From NCBI GenBank assembly GCA_950295325.1, contig OX485806.1:41542001-41606000 (forward strand): a stretch of DNA of 64,000 bases. Direction: 5' to 3'. The notes under the pieces were generated by a model that saw only the letters and a list, made by a program, of their open reading frames with translations, ran no database searches and had not been told where the DNA came from. How positions within the stretch are numbered: the stretch's first letter is position 1; every line of letters begins with the position of its first letter. This stretch comes from Polytrichum commune. Taxonomy: Eukaryota > Streptophyta > Polytrichopsida > Polytrichales > Polytrichaceae. The position numbers were made by a program, and so were the translations under genes. Positions 12,501 through 24,064 of the stretch are shown piece after piece.

Positions 12501-13158
12501 CGTCCCCATCGTAACAAGGGGGAAGGTATTCAACATGCTGGAGTCTGATCGCATCAAAGTTAATATGAGATAACACACTTTTGGACCGCTTACGAGCTCC
12601 AAGGCGAATCAATGAATGAATGATACTGACAACATGACTTGTCACAACATTGGACTGACCAGGATTACGAAACGGACTAACAGGAGGAGTTGTTTCCTTG
12701 CGAACTACTTGTGGAGAGAGCGAAATTGGGACTTTCCTCTTTGATTTTAGGAATTCAACATCGCCATCGGAATCATCACTCAACTCATATATTGTATTTA
12801 GACCGGGCTCAATTTTGACCCTAGCCAGGACCGGTCTCTCAATGCTAACAGTGGACGACTCCTTAGGTGTTAGAAGTTCAGTCGAACACTCTAACATAGA
12901 CTCTGAGACTCCATATACACGATATTTTCCAGGCTTCAGCAACCAGAACGCACCGACGTCATTCTCTACCCTAGTTTGACGAATTGCATGTGAAAGTAGA
13001 CCGGTATGATCGTCAAAAACTTCTTCTTCGACAAAGATAGTGACCTCACGATACTGAAACCTCAAACTCAATGTTGCACAAGTGACTATAGCATGACCGT
13101 CTTCACCTAATGGAAAGAGGACCGGAACAGAATGAGGTTCAGCACGAAGCAGGGCCAT
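9516..13158 (-). CDS. MULE transposase, two exons, in-frame TAG before SWIM finger
   Basis: This gene would cut and paste the element by acting on its inverted ends. Exon 1 is 13158-11068 and exon 2 starts at 10964. The 103-bp intron (11067-10965) has GTAAGT and TTGCAG edges and keeps frame. I chose the ATG at 13158 because the open frame above it looks non-coding and an AG lies just before it. In the 1,099-residue product, an N-terminal Cys/His module (about residues 235-360: SCLGHLRC, CKSC, HLGSHDHPV) resembles the WRKY-GCM1 fingers of transposases. The catalytic triad reads DSTY (D534), MADSAQTN (D583) and NLAESIHNKW (E714), with the MULE C-x2-H motif CLFH at 612. A TAG at 9758-9756 stops the frame. 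The same frame resumes at once with QYYLTISQLPTCTCPNF and ...CKH, a SWIM finger (CxC...CxH), ending at 9516. Readthrough would give about 1,178 residues. The nuclease core is complete upstream of the stop. Confidence 0.87.
10965..11067 (-). other. Transposase intron
   Basis: A 103-bp GT-AG intron lies between the second catalytic Asp and the catalytic Glu. The donor is TTG|GTAAGT and the acceptor is TTGCAG|GAT. Both junctions are phase 0. Without splicing the frame runs on and stops after about 17 codons. Confidence 0.85.
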
Positions 13159-14066
13159 AGTAAACCACTGAATTCTAAACAAAACAAGTACTCTGAACAA
13201 AACAAGTACTGTGAACATTGAAATGGAGAGAATATATAACAGGAAAGAATTTACTGTGCAATCTGGTAATTTATGTACCAGCAAGCGGAATTTCAGAGTC
13301 ATGCAGAGTAAGCTGAAAGACGGCTGAAAAACCAATTTTGGATGCAAGTCCGAGATAGGCAAGAAACCGAATAGTAGAATCCTATAACAGGCATACATAT
13401 CAAATAGTACAATCCAATAACAGGCATACATTCTAAACATTGTTAATTATAATATATATTGGCAAATAAGGTCATAAGAATAATGTAGAGAGCATGATAG
13501 TAGCTCGGCAATAATATTAGAATGCTACATTGTGATTAACGACGAAGACGCTTATGGGGCCCTTTGCCATTTTTGTCACCGTCATGTTTATGACAATGGT
13601 CAATCCCTAAACTATGAACTGCAGTGCATCCTGCGCAACTGAGTCCCTGACCTTAGGGACGTGGGGCCTGCCTTAATAGAGATCTAGAATAAGTGCCCGG
13701 TTTAATAACCCCTACTCTAGAATAGGCATGAGTTTGTAAAGTAGACTTGTCACTACAAGGAAATGTGTGTATAATTGACAAAAATGTGACACTAAAATGT
13801 CCGAAGTGACAAAATCAGCTCAAAGCTATGAGTTTTTGTCAATTCGGACATTATTCAAAATTTGTGTCAATTTTCTGTCATCAGATTTATATATTTCACG
13901 TTTAACTTATTCCCTTCACCTGAGCATGTGTCTCATATTTATTAACAACAAAAGGTGTTACAAAAGGTGTTACAAAAGGTTTTTAATTATTGTAATTACT
14001 AGTATAAGTAATTAATATAATTAATGTATTTACTATAATTAATGTAATAACTAATTTAATTAATTA

Positions 14067-14290
14067 ATGTACATACTGAAATTACCCATTTGAGTAAATA
14101 CTGAAATTACCAATTTAAGTAAATGGGGAAATTACCAATTTAAGTAAATACTGAAATTTGTTCATTTAAGTAAATATTGAAATTTTCTAATTTAGGTAAA
14201 TACTGAAATTTGCTAATTTAAGTAAATATTGAAATTTGCTAATTTAAGTAAATACTGAAATTTGCTATTTTCAGTAAAATACTGAAATTA
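14067..14290 (+). repeat. 25-26-bp AT-rich tandem repeats in the CACTA element
   Basis: About eight copies of a TAAATACTGAAATTTGCTAATTTAAG-like unit, each slightly altered. They have no coding value. Confidence 0.85.
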
Positions 14291-14518
14291 TTGTAATTAA
14301 TGTAGTTAAAATAATTAAAATAATTACTGTAATAATGTTCAGGAGTATTTTGTAAATTGTTTTTAATACAAATACAATACGTACTAATTAAAAACAGTAA
14401 ATACATTAATTCTATGTTTGTTTTTACTTTCACTAATTAAAATATATATATACATAAGTTTATAAGTCTTATGGCTTCTTCATACAAAACTCTTACATAC
14501 TTGGCCTATATCATGTAA

Positions 14519-14731
14519 TGAGCGGTGGCTTAGTGGCTAAGGCCTTCACACTATAGCCAAGAGTTTCAAGGTTCGATCCCCTTGACCCCTTACCCTTGGC
14601 TTCGCCTAGGGTAGGTAGGTGGCTTTGTCCATTAGCCTAGGTTAGGTGAGGTGGCCCTTCGCCCTTAGACCTATGTGAGTAGGCCCCGAATGCGAGGGTG
14701 GATTACTAATTTAGGATTTTTTTACTAGTAT
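14519..14731 (+). mobile_element. tRNA-derived SINE-like unit
   Basis: The head carries a polymerase III A box (TGGCTTAGTGGCTAAGG, about 14526-14542) and a B box (GGTTCGATCCC, 14570-14580). The B box sits in a good T-arm stem (CAAGG/CCTTG). There is no matching acceptor stem, so it is not a working tRNA gene. About 140 bp of unrelated body follows, ending in a T-run near 14717-14723. That layout is typical of plant tRNA-derived SINEs. No clear target duplication was found, so the ends are approximate. Confidence 0.65.
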
Positions 14732-15178
14732 AACTTGGACATTAAACCACATCACCATGGGTAAATGACGAGGTAAAGAGAATCCAACATGGCAAGGGGG
14801 CCGGAGTAAATGGAATCCTACGTGTATAATTGTCCCAGATGACAAAGAAATTGACAAAACTCTGTTAATTGTATGACCGAATCAAGGTGCCCTATATGAC
14901 ACCCAAATTAACAGAATTTCGTCACATTTTTGTCAAATAGGTCATATAAACTCTTGTAGTGTGTCCTCTATCAGCGTTGCAACGTCCGTCTGCAAAGATG
15001 GAGTCCCGGGATGTGGACTCTGAATTGCGACCGCCGGAGTAACTGAGCAGTAAGGTGGGTTTAGAATCTTCATGTTGTTGACGTCTGGAAAACCATCAAT
15101 CGACGATGTGATGTGGATTTGTGATGCACTAGGAGCACCTAAAGGAGCAAGGCTCGGGAGACTTGAGTCAGTACCCAT

Positions 15179-15723
15179 TGGAGAAGAATATGATGAGATG
15201 AGATGAAAGAATGGGTACAAGTAATCGGGTATTATATACACCTAGGGTAGACAGCAATGCCCGAATATTAGATAACCTGATAGATCAATTAATAGTCAAT
15301 AGATATTTATGTAAATTTTGGACAACCTGTTTCATGTATGAATAAAATGTACTACAATAGTAGTCATCCCTTTATCACCACGAATTATCTGACATGGAAG
15401 GATACGATTATGTAGAAAAGGATTTTGTAGTGTATGAATGCAGGGTGGATTAACAAAGGATCACTTTAAGTAACTGCAGATTAACTATCTAAATACAAGA
15501 AAATGTGAACATAACGATGGCGCATAGATGTTAATTCTGACAGACTTGAAAATGATATATAAGATGTGTTTGCTCCAGATGTTTGTTAGAGATGAACACT
15601 AGGTCGAGAGCAAGAGCAGAACGAGAAGTAATGAGGAATAGTGAGAAACAGAGGCGAATTGAGAGAAGGCAAAGGTTAGAATAAAGAGAAAGCTTAGGGA
15701 CGCCGTACAATTTGCGGACAACA
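15179..15723. promoter_or_regulatory. Candidate divergent promoter region
   Basis: The gap separates the starts of the small minus-strand gene (15178) and the plus-strand methyltransferase-like gene (15724). A TATATAAT on the minus strand (about 15239-15232) is some 55 bp above the small gene. A TATATAAG on the plus strand (about 15556-15563) is some 160 bp above the other. Both are only candidate TATA boxes. Confidence 0.4.
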
Positions 15724-16195
15724 ATGGGTAGAAGAGGGGTTACTTCTTCTAAGGGTACAGGTAGAGGTTCCAAAGGGGAAAAAACGTTTGATGTTGAAGC
15801 GGTAGCTCCCATCGTTTTATTTCCAGTAACGGAGGAAGACAACCCAGATGACAAAGGGGGCAGTGAGGTGTTGTTTATCAAAAATCCTCATGATATTGTT
15901 TTCTTCAAAAACGTAATGTGAACCACTCTCACGGATAATTAGAACAGTTGAGACCCAATAGCTTTCCATTATGTTGTTTTTATTTTTGGTGATGGAATGT
16001 GAATAGGATTTGGATTGGGCATCTGGAACAGGGAATGACACAGACACAACTTCAACCTGGGGCAGCCTCGAGTGCCTCAACATCAGATCATAGTGAGCAA
16101 CAGGTTTGTGAAGATTGTTTTCAATTGGTGACTTTTATGGTTTTGGGATTAGGGTAATGTTTCTATCCAACGAAAATAGTTTATTCACTTAACAG

Positions 16196-16276
16196 GGACT
16201 CGGAGATTTTGATCGGGACGCAGCTGGCCTTTGCGAAGGGACCATGGATAATGACGAGATGCAATTCGAGGAAGAA
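16196..16276 (+). other. Exon 3, apparent duplicate of exon 4
   Basis: Exon 3 ends EGTMDNDEMQFEEE and exon 4 (22279-22365) ends EGIMDHDEQNVGEE. Both start with (G/S)LG, both are phase 0 on each side, and both are followed by a GTAnG donor. They look like a duplicated exon now separated by the 6-kb repeat intron. Confidence 0.65.
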
Positions 16277-16439
16277 GTAGGCTCCTTGAATCTGTTTTCT
16301 GATGTAGGGTTCGAAGAGAGACATTTGGAGACCCAAACCAGATTTTTGGATACCTGAGAGAGAATTTTAGGTAGAGCACCACTTGCCACTTGTGGCTATC
16401 GGTCCTGAAATCAGATTTCTGAAAGCCAGCATTATTCTC

Positions 16440-19400
16440 CAAAGTGTGTCCGGGTTCCGAGATACCCTTTGGGGGGGTCTAACGTGGGCTGAATTGAGTG
16501 TGAAGTGAGTTTAGGGTACACTTAGGTAAGGTTGTGATTAGACCTGAATCTGATGTGAGTGTGAATTTAGTTTAGGTTAGAAGTCAATAAGGTTGTGATA
16601 AGGCATCAATCTGATGTGGGTGTCAATTCACTGTTGGTTTGATGTTGCAAAGGTTATGAATAGGCCCGAAATCTGATGTGAGTGTGAAGTGAGGCAAGGT
16701 TAGAAGTTGATAAGGTTGTGATTAGGTTTGAATCTGAGGTGAGTGTGAATTCAGTGTTGGTTAGATGTTGATCAGGCCCGAAATCTGATATGGGTGTGAA
16801 ATCATTTGGGTTAGAAGTTGCTTAGGTTGTGATTAGGCCTGAATCTAATTTAAGTGTGAAGTGAGTTTGGGGTATATGTTGCTTAGGTTGTGACTAGGCT
16901 TGAATCCGATTTAAGTGTGAAGTGAGTTTGGGTTATATGTAGCTTAGGTTGTGATTAGGCCTGAATCTGAATTAAAAGTGAAATGAGCTGGGGTTATATG
17001 TAGCATAGGTTGTGATTAGGCCTGAATTTGAATTGTTCAAAATAGTGTGTCTCGGTCCCGAGAGACCCTAGAGAAGGTCTTAACTGGGTTGAATTATGTG
17101 TGAAATCAGTTTAGGTATAATGTTGTTGAGGTTTCTGCTAGGCCTCAAATCAACCTTAAGTGTGAAATGAATTTGAATCATATGTTGGTAATAATCTGAT
17201 AAGGCCTGAAATATGATTTAAGTGTGAAGTTGGTAAAGCTGATATAAGGCCTGAAATCAAATTTCCGAAAGTTAGGTTTGTTCAAAAAAATGTGTCTCGG
17301 TCCCGAGACACCCTAGACAAGGGTAATGAGTGGGCTGACTTTAGTGTGAAATCAATTGGTTTAGAAGTCGATAAGGTTGTGATTAGGCCTGAATCTGATT
17401 TAAGTGTGAAGTGAACTTGGGTTATATGTTGCTTAGGTTGTGATTAGGCTTGAATCTGATTTAAGTGTGAAGTCAGTTTGGGTTGTATGTTGATAAGGTT
17501 GTGATTAGGCCTGAATCTGATTTAAGTGTGAAGGGAGTTTGGGTTATATGTTGCGTATGTTGTGATTAGGCCTGAATCTGATTTATGTGTGAAGTTGGTA
17601 AGGCTCATATAAGGCCTGAAATCAAATCTCTTAAAGTTAGCTTTGTTCAAAAAAGTGTGTCTCGGTCCCGAGTCACCCGAGGCAAGGGTCTTCATTGGGT
17701 TGAATTCAGTGTGAAATCAATTGGGTTAGAAGTTGATAACGTTGTGATGAGGCCTGAATCTGCTTTAAGTGTGAAGTGAGTTTGGGTTATATGTAGCTTA
17801 GGTTGTGATTAGGCATGAATCTGATTTAAGTGTGAAGTTGGTAAAGCTCATATAAGGCCTGAAATCAAATCTCTTAATGTTAGCTTTGTTCAAAATAGTG
17901 TGTCTCAGTCCCGAGAAACCTTTGAGAAGGGCATTAAGTGGATTGACTTAAGTGTGGAATCAATTGGGTTAGAAGTCGAAATGGTTGTGATTAAGCATGA
18001 ATCTGTTTGAAGTGTGAAGTGAGCTTGGGTTATATGTTGCTTAGGTTGTGATTAGGCTTGAATCTGATTTACGTGTGTACTGAGTTTGGGTTGTATGTTG
18101 ATAAGGTTGTGATTAGGCCTGAATCTTATTTAAGTGTGACGTTGGTAAGGCTCATATAAGGCCTGAAATCAAATCTCTTAATGTTAGCTTTGTTCAAAAA
18201 AGTGTGTCTCGGTCCCGAGACACCCTTGAGAAGGGTATTAAGTGGGCTGACTTAAGTGTGAAATCGATTGGGTTAGAAGTTGATAAGGTTGTGAATAGGC
18301 CTGAATCTTATTTAAGTGTGAAGTGAGCTTGGGTTATATGTAGCTTAGGTTGTGATTAGGCCTAAAATCTGATTTAAGTTTGAAGTTGGTAAAGCTCATA
18401 TAAGGCCTGAAATCAAATTTTTGAAAGTCACGTTTGTTCAAAATAGTGTGTCTCGGTCCTGAGACACCCTAGACAAGGGTATTAAGTGGGCCGACTTAAG
18501 TGTGAAATCAATTGGGTTAGAAGTTGCTTAGGTTGTGATTAGGCCTGAATCTGATTTAAGTGTGAAGTGAGTTTGGGTTATATGTTGTGTATGTTGTGAT
18601 TAGGCCTGAATCTGATTTATGTTTGAAGTTGGTAAGGCTCATATAAGGCCTGAAATCAAATTTCTTAAAGTTAGCTTTGTTCAAAAAAGTGTGTCTCGGT
18701 CCCGAGACACCCTAGACAAGGGTATTAGGTGGGCTGAATGAAGTGTGAAATCAATTGGGTTAGAAGTGGATAAGGTTGTGATTAGGCCTGAAATCTGATT
18801 TAAGTTTGAAGTTGTTAAGACTCATATAAGGCCTGAAATCAAATCTCTTAATGTTAGCTTTATTCAAAATAGTGTGTCCCGGTCCCGAGACACCCTTGAG
18901 AAGGGTATTAAGCGGGCTGATTTAAGTGTGAAATCAATTGGGTTATAAGTTGATAAGGTTGTGATTAGGCCTGAATCTGATTTAAGTGTGAAGTGAGTTT
19001 GGGTTATATGTTTCTTAGGTTGTGATTAGGCCTGAAATCTGATTTAAGTTTGAAGTTGTTAAGGCTCATATAAGCCCTGAAATCAAATCTCTTCATGTTA
19101 GCTTTATTCAAAATAGTGTGTCTCGGTCCCGAGACACCCTTGAGAAATGTATTAAGTGGGCTGACTTAAGTGTGAAATCAATTGGGTTAGGAGTTGATAA
19201 GGTTGTGATGAGGCCTGAATGTGATATAAGTGTGAAGTGAGTTTGGGTTATATGTTTCTTAGATTGTGATTAGGCATGAATCTGATTTAAGTGTGAAGTT
19301 GGTAAGGCTCATATAAGCCCTGAAATCAAATCTCTTCATGTTAGCTTTATTCAAAATAGTGTGTCTCGTTCCTGAGACACCCTTGAGAAGTGTATTAAGT

Positions 19401-22260
19401 GGGCTGACTTAAGTGTGAAATCAATTGGGTTAGGAGTTGATAAGGTTTTGATGAGGCCTGAATGTGATATATGTATGTTGCATAGGTTGTGTGTAGGCCT
19501 GAAATCTTAATTGTGTTAAAATAGTGTGTCTCGGCCCCGAGAGACCCTAGAGAAGGTCTTAACTGGGTTGAACTATGTTTGTAATCAGTTGGGTTAGGAT
19601 GTTGGTAAGGTTTTTGTTAGGCTTGAAATCAACCTTGAGTGTGAATTGAGTTTTAATCTGATGTTGGTAATAATGTGATTAGGCCTAAAATCTGATTTAA
19701 GTGTGAAGTTGGTAAAGCCGATATAAGGCCTGAAATCAAATTTTTGAAAATCACATTTGTTCAAAATAGTGTGTCTCGGTCCCGAGACACCCTAGACAAG
19801 GGTATTAAGTGGGCTGACTTAAGTGTGAAATCAATTGGGTGAGAAGTTGATAAGGTTGTGATGAGGCCTGAATCTGATTTAAGTGTGAAATGAGCTTGGG
19901 TTATATGTAGCTTAGGTTGTGATTAGACCTAAAATCTGATTTAAGTTTCAAGTAGGTAAAGCTGATATAAGGCCTGAAATCAAATCTCTTAAAGTTAGCT
20001 TTGTTCGAAATAGTGTGTCTCGGTCCTGAGACACCCGAGGCAAGGGTCTTCAGTGGGCTGAATTCAGCGTGAAATCAATTCGGTTAGAAGTTGCTTAGGT
20101 TGTGATCAGGCCTGAATCTGATTTAAGTGTGAAGTTAGTTTGGGTTATATGTAGCTTAGGTTGTGACTAGGCTTGAATCTGATTTAAGTGTGAAGTTGGT
20201 AAGCCTCGTATAAGGCCTGAAATCAAATCTCTTAATGTTAGCTTTATTCAAAATAGTGTCTCTCGGTCCCGAGACACCCGAGGCAAGGGTCTTCAGTGGG
20301 CTGAATTCAATGTGAAATCAATTGGGTTAGAGATTGATAATGTTGTGATGAGGCCTGAATCTGATTTAAGTGTGAAGTGAGTTTGGGTTATATGTTGCGT
20401 ATGTTGTGATTAGGCCTGAATCTGATTTATGTGTGAAGTTGGTAAGGTTCATATAAGGCCTGAAATCAAATCTCTTAAAGTTAGCTTTGTTCAAAATAGT
20501 GTGTCTCGGTCCCAAGACACCCTAGACAAGGGTATTAAGTGGGCTGAATTAAGTGTGAAATCGATTGGGTTAGAAGTCGATAAGGTTGTGATTAGGCCTG
20601 AATCTTATTTAAGTGCGAAGTGAGCTTGGGATATATGTTGCTAAGGTTGTGATTAGGCTTGAATCTGATTTAAGTGTGAAGTGAGTTTGGGTTATATGTT
20701 GCATAGGTTGTGTGTAGGCCTGAAATCTGAATTGTTCATAATAGTATGTCTCGGCCCCGAGAGACCCTAGAGAAAGTCTTCACTGGGTTGAATTATGTTT
20801 GAAATCAGTTGGGTTAGGATGTTGGTATGGTTTTTTTTAGGCCTGAAATCAACCTTAAGTGTGAATTGAGTTTGAATCTGATGTTGATAATAATGTGATT
20901 AGGCCTAAAATCTGATTTAAGTGTGAAGTTGGTGAAGCCGATATAAGGCCTGAAATCAAATTTTTGAAAGTCACATTTGTTCAAAAAAGTGTGATCCGGT
21001 CCCGAGACACCCTAGACAAGGGTATTAAGTGGGCTGACTTAAGTGTGAAATCAATTGGGTGAGAAGTTGATAAGGTTGTGATGAGGCCTGAATCTGATTT
21101 AAGTGTGAAATGAGCTTGGGTTATATGTAGCTTAGGTTGTGATTAGACCTAAAATCTGATTTAAGTTTCAAGTAGGTAAAGCTGATATAAGGCCTGAAAT
21201 CAAATCTCTTAAAGTTAGCTTTGTTCGAAATAGTGTGTCTCGGTCCCGAGACACCCGAGGCAAGGGTCTTCAGTGGGCTGAATTCAGCGTGAAATCAATT
21301 GGGTTAGAAGTTGCTTAGGTTGTGATCAGGCCTGAATCTGATTTAAGTGTGAAGTGAGTTTGGGTTATATGTAGCTTAGGTTGTGATTAGGCCTGAATCT
21401 GATTTAAGTGTGAAGTTGGTAAAGCTCATATAAGGCCTGAAATCAAATCTCTTAATGTTAGCTTTGTTGAAAATAGTGTGTCTCGGTCACGAGACACCCT
21501 TGAGAAGGGTATTAAGTGGGCTGACTTAAGTGTGAAATCGATTGGGTTAGAAGTCGATAAGGTTGTGATCAGGCATAAATCTGATTTAAGTGTGAAGTGA
21601 GTTTGGGTTGTATGTTGCATAGGTTGTGTGTAGGCCTGAAATCTGAATTGTTCAAAATAGTGTGTCTCGGTCCCGAGAGACCCTAGAGAAGGTCTTAACT
21701 GGGTTGAACTATGTTTGAAATCACTTGGGTTAGGATGTTGGTAAGGTATTTGTTAGTCCTGAAATCAACCTTAAGTGTGAAGTGAGTTTGAATCTGATGT
21801 TGGTATTAATGTGATTAGGCCTGAAATCTGATTTAAGTGTGAAGGTGGCAATGCTGATATAAGGCCTGAAATCAAATTTTTGAAAGTCACATTTGTTCAA
21901 AATAGTGTGTCTCGGTCCCGAGACACCCTAGACAAGGGTGTCTCGTTGGCTGAATTATGTGTGAAATCAGTTGGGTTAGGATGTTGGTAATGTTTTAGTT
22001 AGGCCAGAAATCAACCTTAAGTGTGAAGTGAATTTGAATTGGATGTTGGTTATAATGTGCTTAGAATTGAAATCTGAAATTTCATTGTTGGTTAAATGAT
22101 TATTGGATTGTAATTAGGCCTGAAATCTGATTTGAGTGTGAATTTAGTTTATATGCCAAGATGTTGATTACGCCAAAACATATTATTTGACTTTGAATTT
22201 AGTTTGGGTTGGTTGTTGGGAAGGCTGTGATTAGGCCTGACATCAAAATTGGAAAATTAA
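16440..22260 (+). repeat. 61-bp satellite-like array in intron 3
   Basis: About 95 tandem monomers of about 61 bp, with a core like GTGATTAGGCCTGAATCTGA followed by TTTAAGTGTGAAGTGAG. A palindromic block, GTGTCTCG-GTCC-CGAGACAC, followed by CCTAGACAAGGGTATTAAG, recurs roughly 22 times. Spacing is mostly 243-245 bp (four monomers), with some at about 183, 304 and 363 bp. Short frames starting MCEVGK... recur by repetition only. The array lies wholly between splice sites 16277 and 22278. Confidence 0.92.
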
Positions 22261-22455
22261 GCATTGGATTTTCCGCAGAGTTTGGGAGCTACCGATCTTG
22301 AAACTTACGTTTCAAATGCTATTGAAGGCATCATGGACCATGATGAGCAGAATGTTGGAGAAGAGGTAAGTACTCATGTAGTTACATAATGTGTGAATTA
22401 GTTGTACCTTATGCCATGCAGCTTTGTGTCTTAAATACATACCTGTGTTTTGTAG

Positions 22456-24044
22456 GTCGAGTGCCCCACCCCCCAGGACTCACCGGCACCGGCTTCACCG
22501 GCAGCGACTCAAGCTTCAAGAGAGACTGCAATTGATCTTGACAGTTCTGATGAAGGTCAGGATGAGGATGAAGATGGGCTTGGAGATAAGGATACGTTTG
22601 ACGGGGATGAAGATGAACTTAGATCCCGTCAAAAATTGAATTCCGTGGCCATGATCTCTCAATTGAGAGTCAAACCTTTCAGTTCATCGAGGTTCAATAT
22701 TCCTTTATGTAGAATGCTTGCCATGCCTATGGTGAGGCCAACACTCTCAACTGATCTTGATAAATTAGAGCAGGAGTTTGTCCATGGGTATAGAGAGGGC
22801 TCCTCAGTTTTTTATGTGACATTAACAGATGAAGAAGGCAAACACACAGGAGGTGTCTGAAGCTGATAAGGCATCCTGGGGTCCCATTTGGAATTCAAAA
22901 AATGAAGAATTTAATTCCTATCTTCAGTCTGTTCCGGAGTTAGCCGGTTTCAAGGATTTGATGTTCTTTGTATGTGACGGTAACCATAGGCGTCAGGCAT
23001 GGTTAAATCATATTGAAAGACTTCACAAAACAGATGAGGCCTGACATTATATGGTGGATAGCATCCTACTTGACACAAAAGGCAAAGTTGGGGTTGTTAT
23101 GCAAGTGATGCATAACATCAACAAGTAAGTTTTGTTAATTAATTTGTATTTCTTTCTATGTAAAATACTTCTTGTTATACCATTAATGTCATGTGCTAAT
23201 CCACCCTTTTTTTATTAATAATTGCAGGCATACTGAAGACTCTCATGTCGAGACCAACTTTGTTCACACCCTTTTTAGGATTCAAAAGTATGGTCTTATG
23301 CCAATCGAACATTATCAAGACATATTGACTCCATCAGAGATGAAGAGGTGCAAGAGAACTCAAAATGCCAAAAAAACTTGGTACACATTGAATCTTAAAG
23401 TATTCACGAACTTCATCTTCCGGGTATGATCTCTATAATATGTACTGCAAGTTTTAATCACTAACATATTGTCATTATCTAAAATCAAATGATCACATAG
23501 GTTACAGTATACTTGGATGACTAACTAAGTCTACCCCTGTGCAGCATGAACTTGGACTTGCTGCAGATGAGGGTGTTCGACAACTTGTGGAGCAATCAGA
23601 TGTAGAAGTGTCCGCCGCTAAAAAAACAACCGCTATGAAAGTTGCTACAAAGAAAAGAGCCAAGGCACTTCATAAGAAAATGTCGAAACTAGTTGCTCTG
23701 GCAAACCCGGACTTGACGGATGGATGGCTTCGAGAGGTATAAACTCTACTTTACAAGCACATTTTTCAATCTTCATGTTCTTTAATGACCCCTGAGATTC
23801 TAATAAATAGCTATATGTTTCAAAGATTGGACGTCACTATAGTCTTAGCTCAATTACACCCGAGCTCAATATGGAGAAATTGCAGTTGATCGTTACTGCA
23901 AAAGCATCGGCCGCTTCTAAGGTTAAATGGTTGGAATATTTAAACTCCTCTGCATCTACACGTGAGGCCCGCAAACTGCCCCCTAAGCCCACCAACGAGG
24001 AGAAACTGGGTGCATTTCTAGCTAAGGCGTGCTTTTGGGCCGGA
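22456..24044 (+). other. Exons 5-8: acidic and unrecognised domain
   Basis: This block lies between the two repeat introns. Exon 5 (22456-23124) has an acidic run, then a folded-looking region with VKPFSSSRFNIPLCRML, SVFYVTLTDEEGKHTG and FKDLMFFVCDGNHRRQAW. Exon 6 carries FVHTLFRIQKYGLMPIEHYQ. Exon 7 is Lys/Ala-rich (KVATKKRAKALHKKMSK), and exon 8 ends LGAFLAKACFWAG. I do not recognise the fold. The frameshift (about 22840-22858) and the TGA (23042) both fall in exon 5. Confidence 0.6.
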
Positions 24045-24064
24045 GTGAGTTAATACTTCGCAAT

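Larger units (their letters stand above)
13751..14961. mobile_element. Non-autonomous CACTA (En/Spm-type) transposon
   Basis: The 1,211-bp element begins CACTACAAGG and ends CTCTTGTAGTG. The inverted ends share CACTACAAG and, further in, TTGACAAAAATGTGAC. It is flanked by the 3-bp duplication TGT at 13748-13750 and 14962-14964, as expected for CACTA elements. There is no transposase. Inside are an AT-rich tandem array and a SINE-like unit. It splits the small minus-strand gene of the MULE. Confidence 0.87.
13536..15178 (-). pseudogene. Small MULE gene split by a CACTA element
   Basis: The frame starts at ATG 15178 and encodes about 72 residues (MGTDSSLPSLAPLG...LQTDVATLIED), rich in Ser, Pro and Thr. 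It is then broken by the CACTA element at 14961-13751. If the element and one TGT duplication are skipped, the same frame continues on the far side as KSTLQTHAYSR. A GT-AG intron candidate follows (13715-13647, 69 bp, phase 0). The end is a Cys/His-rich basic tail (LSCAGC, HCHKH, HKRLRR) with a stop at 13538-13536. Without that intron a TAA interrupts the frame. I do not recognise the protein. Its position beside the transposase makes it a candidate MULE accessory gene. It faces away from the methyltransferase-like gene, with about 545 bp between the two starts. Confidence 0.55.

Noticed and set aside
13159-13440. N-terminal extension of the transposase frame
   Set aside because: The residues are low-complexity and repetitive (YACYWIVLF/YACYRILLF), and an AG lies just before the ATG at 13158. 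It is more likely intron or leader.
14521-14592. A functional tRNA gene
   Set aside because: A and B boxes are present, but the acceptor and anticodon stems do not pair. A SINE head fits better.
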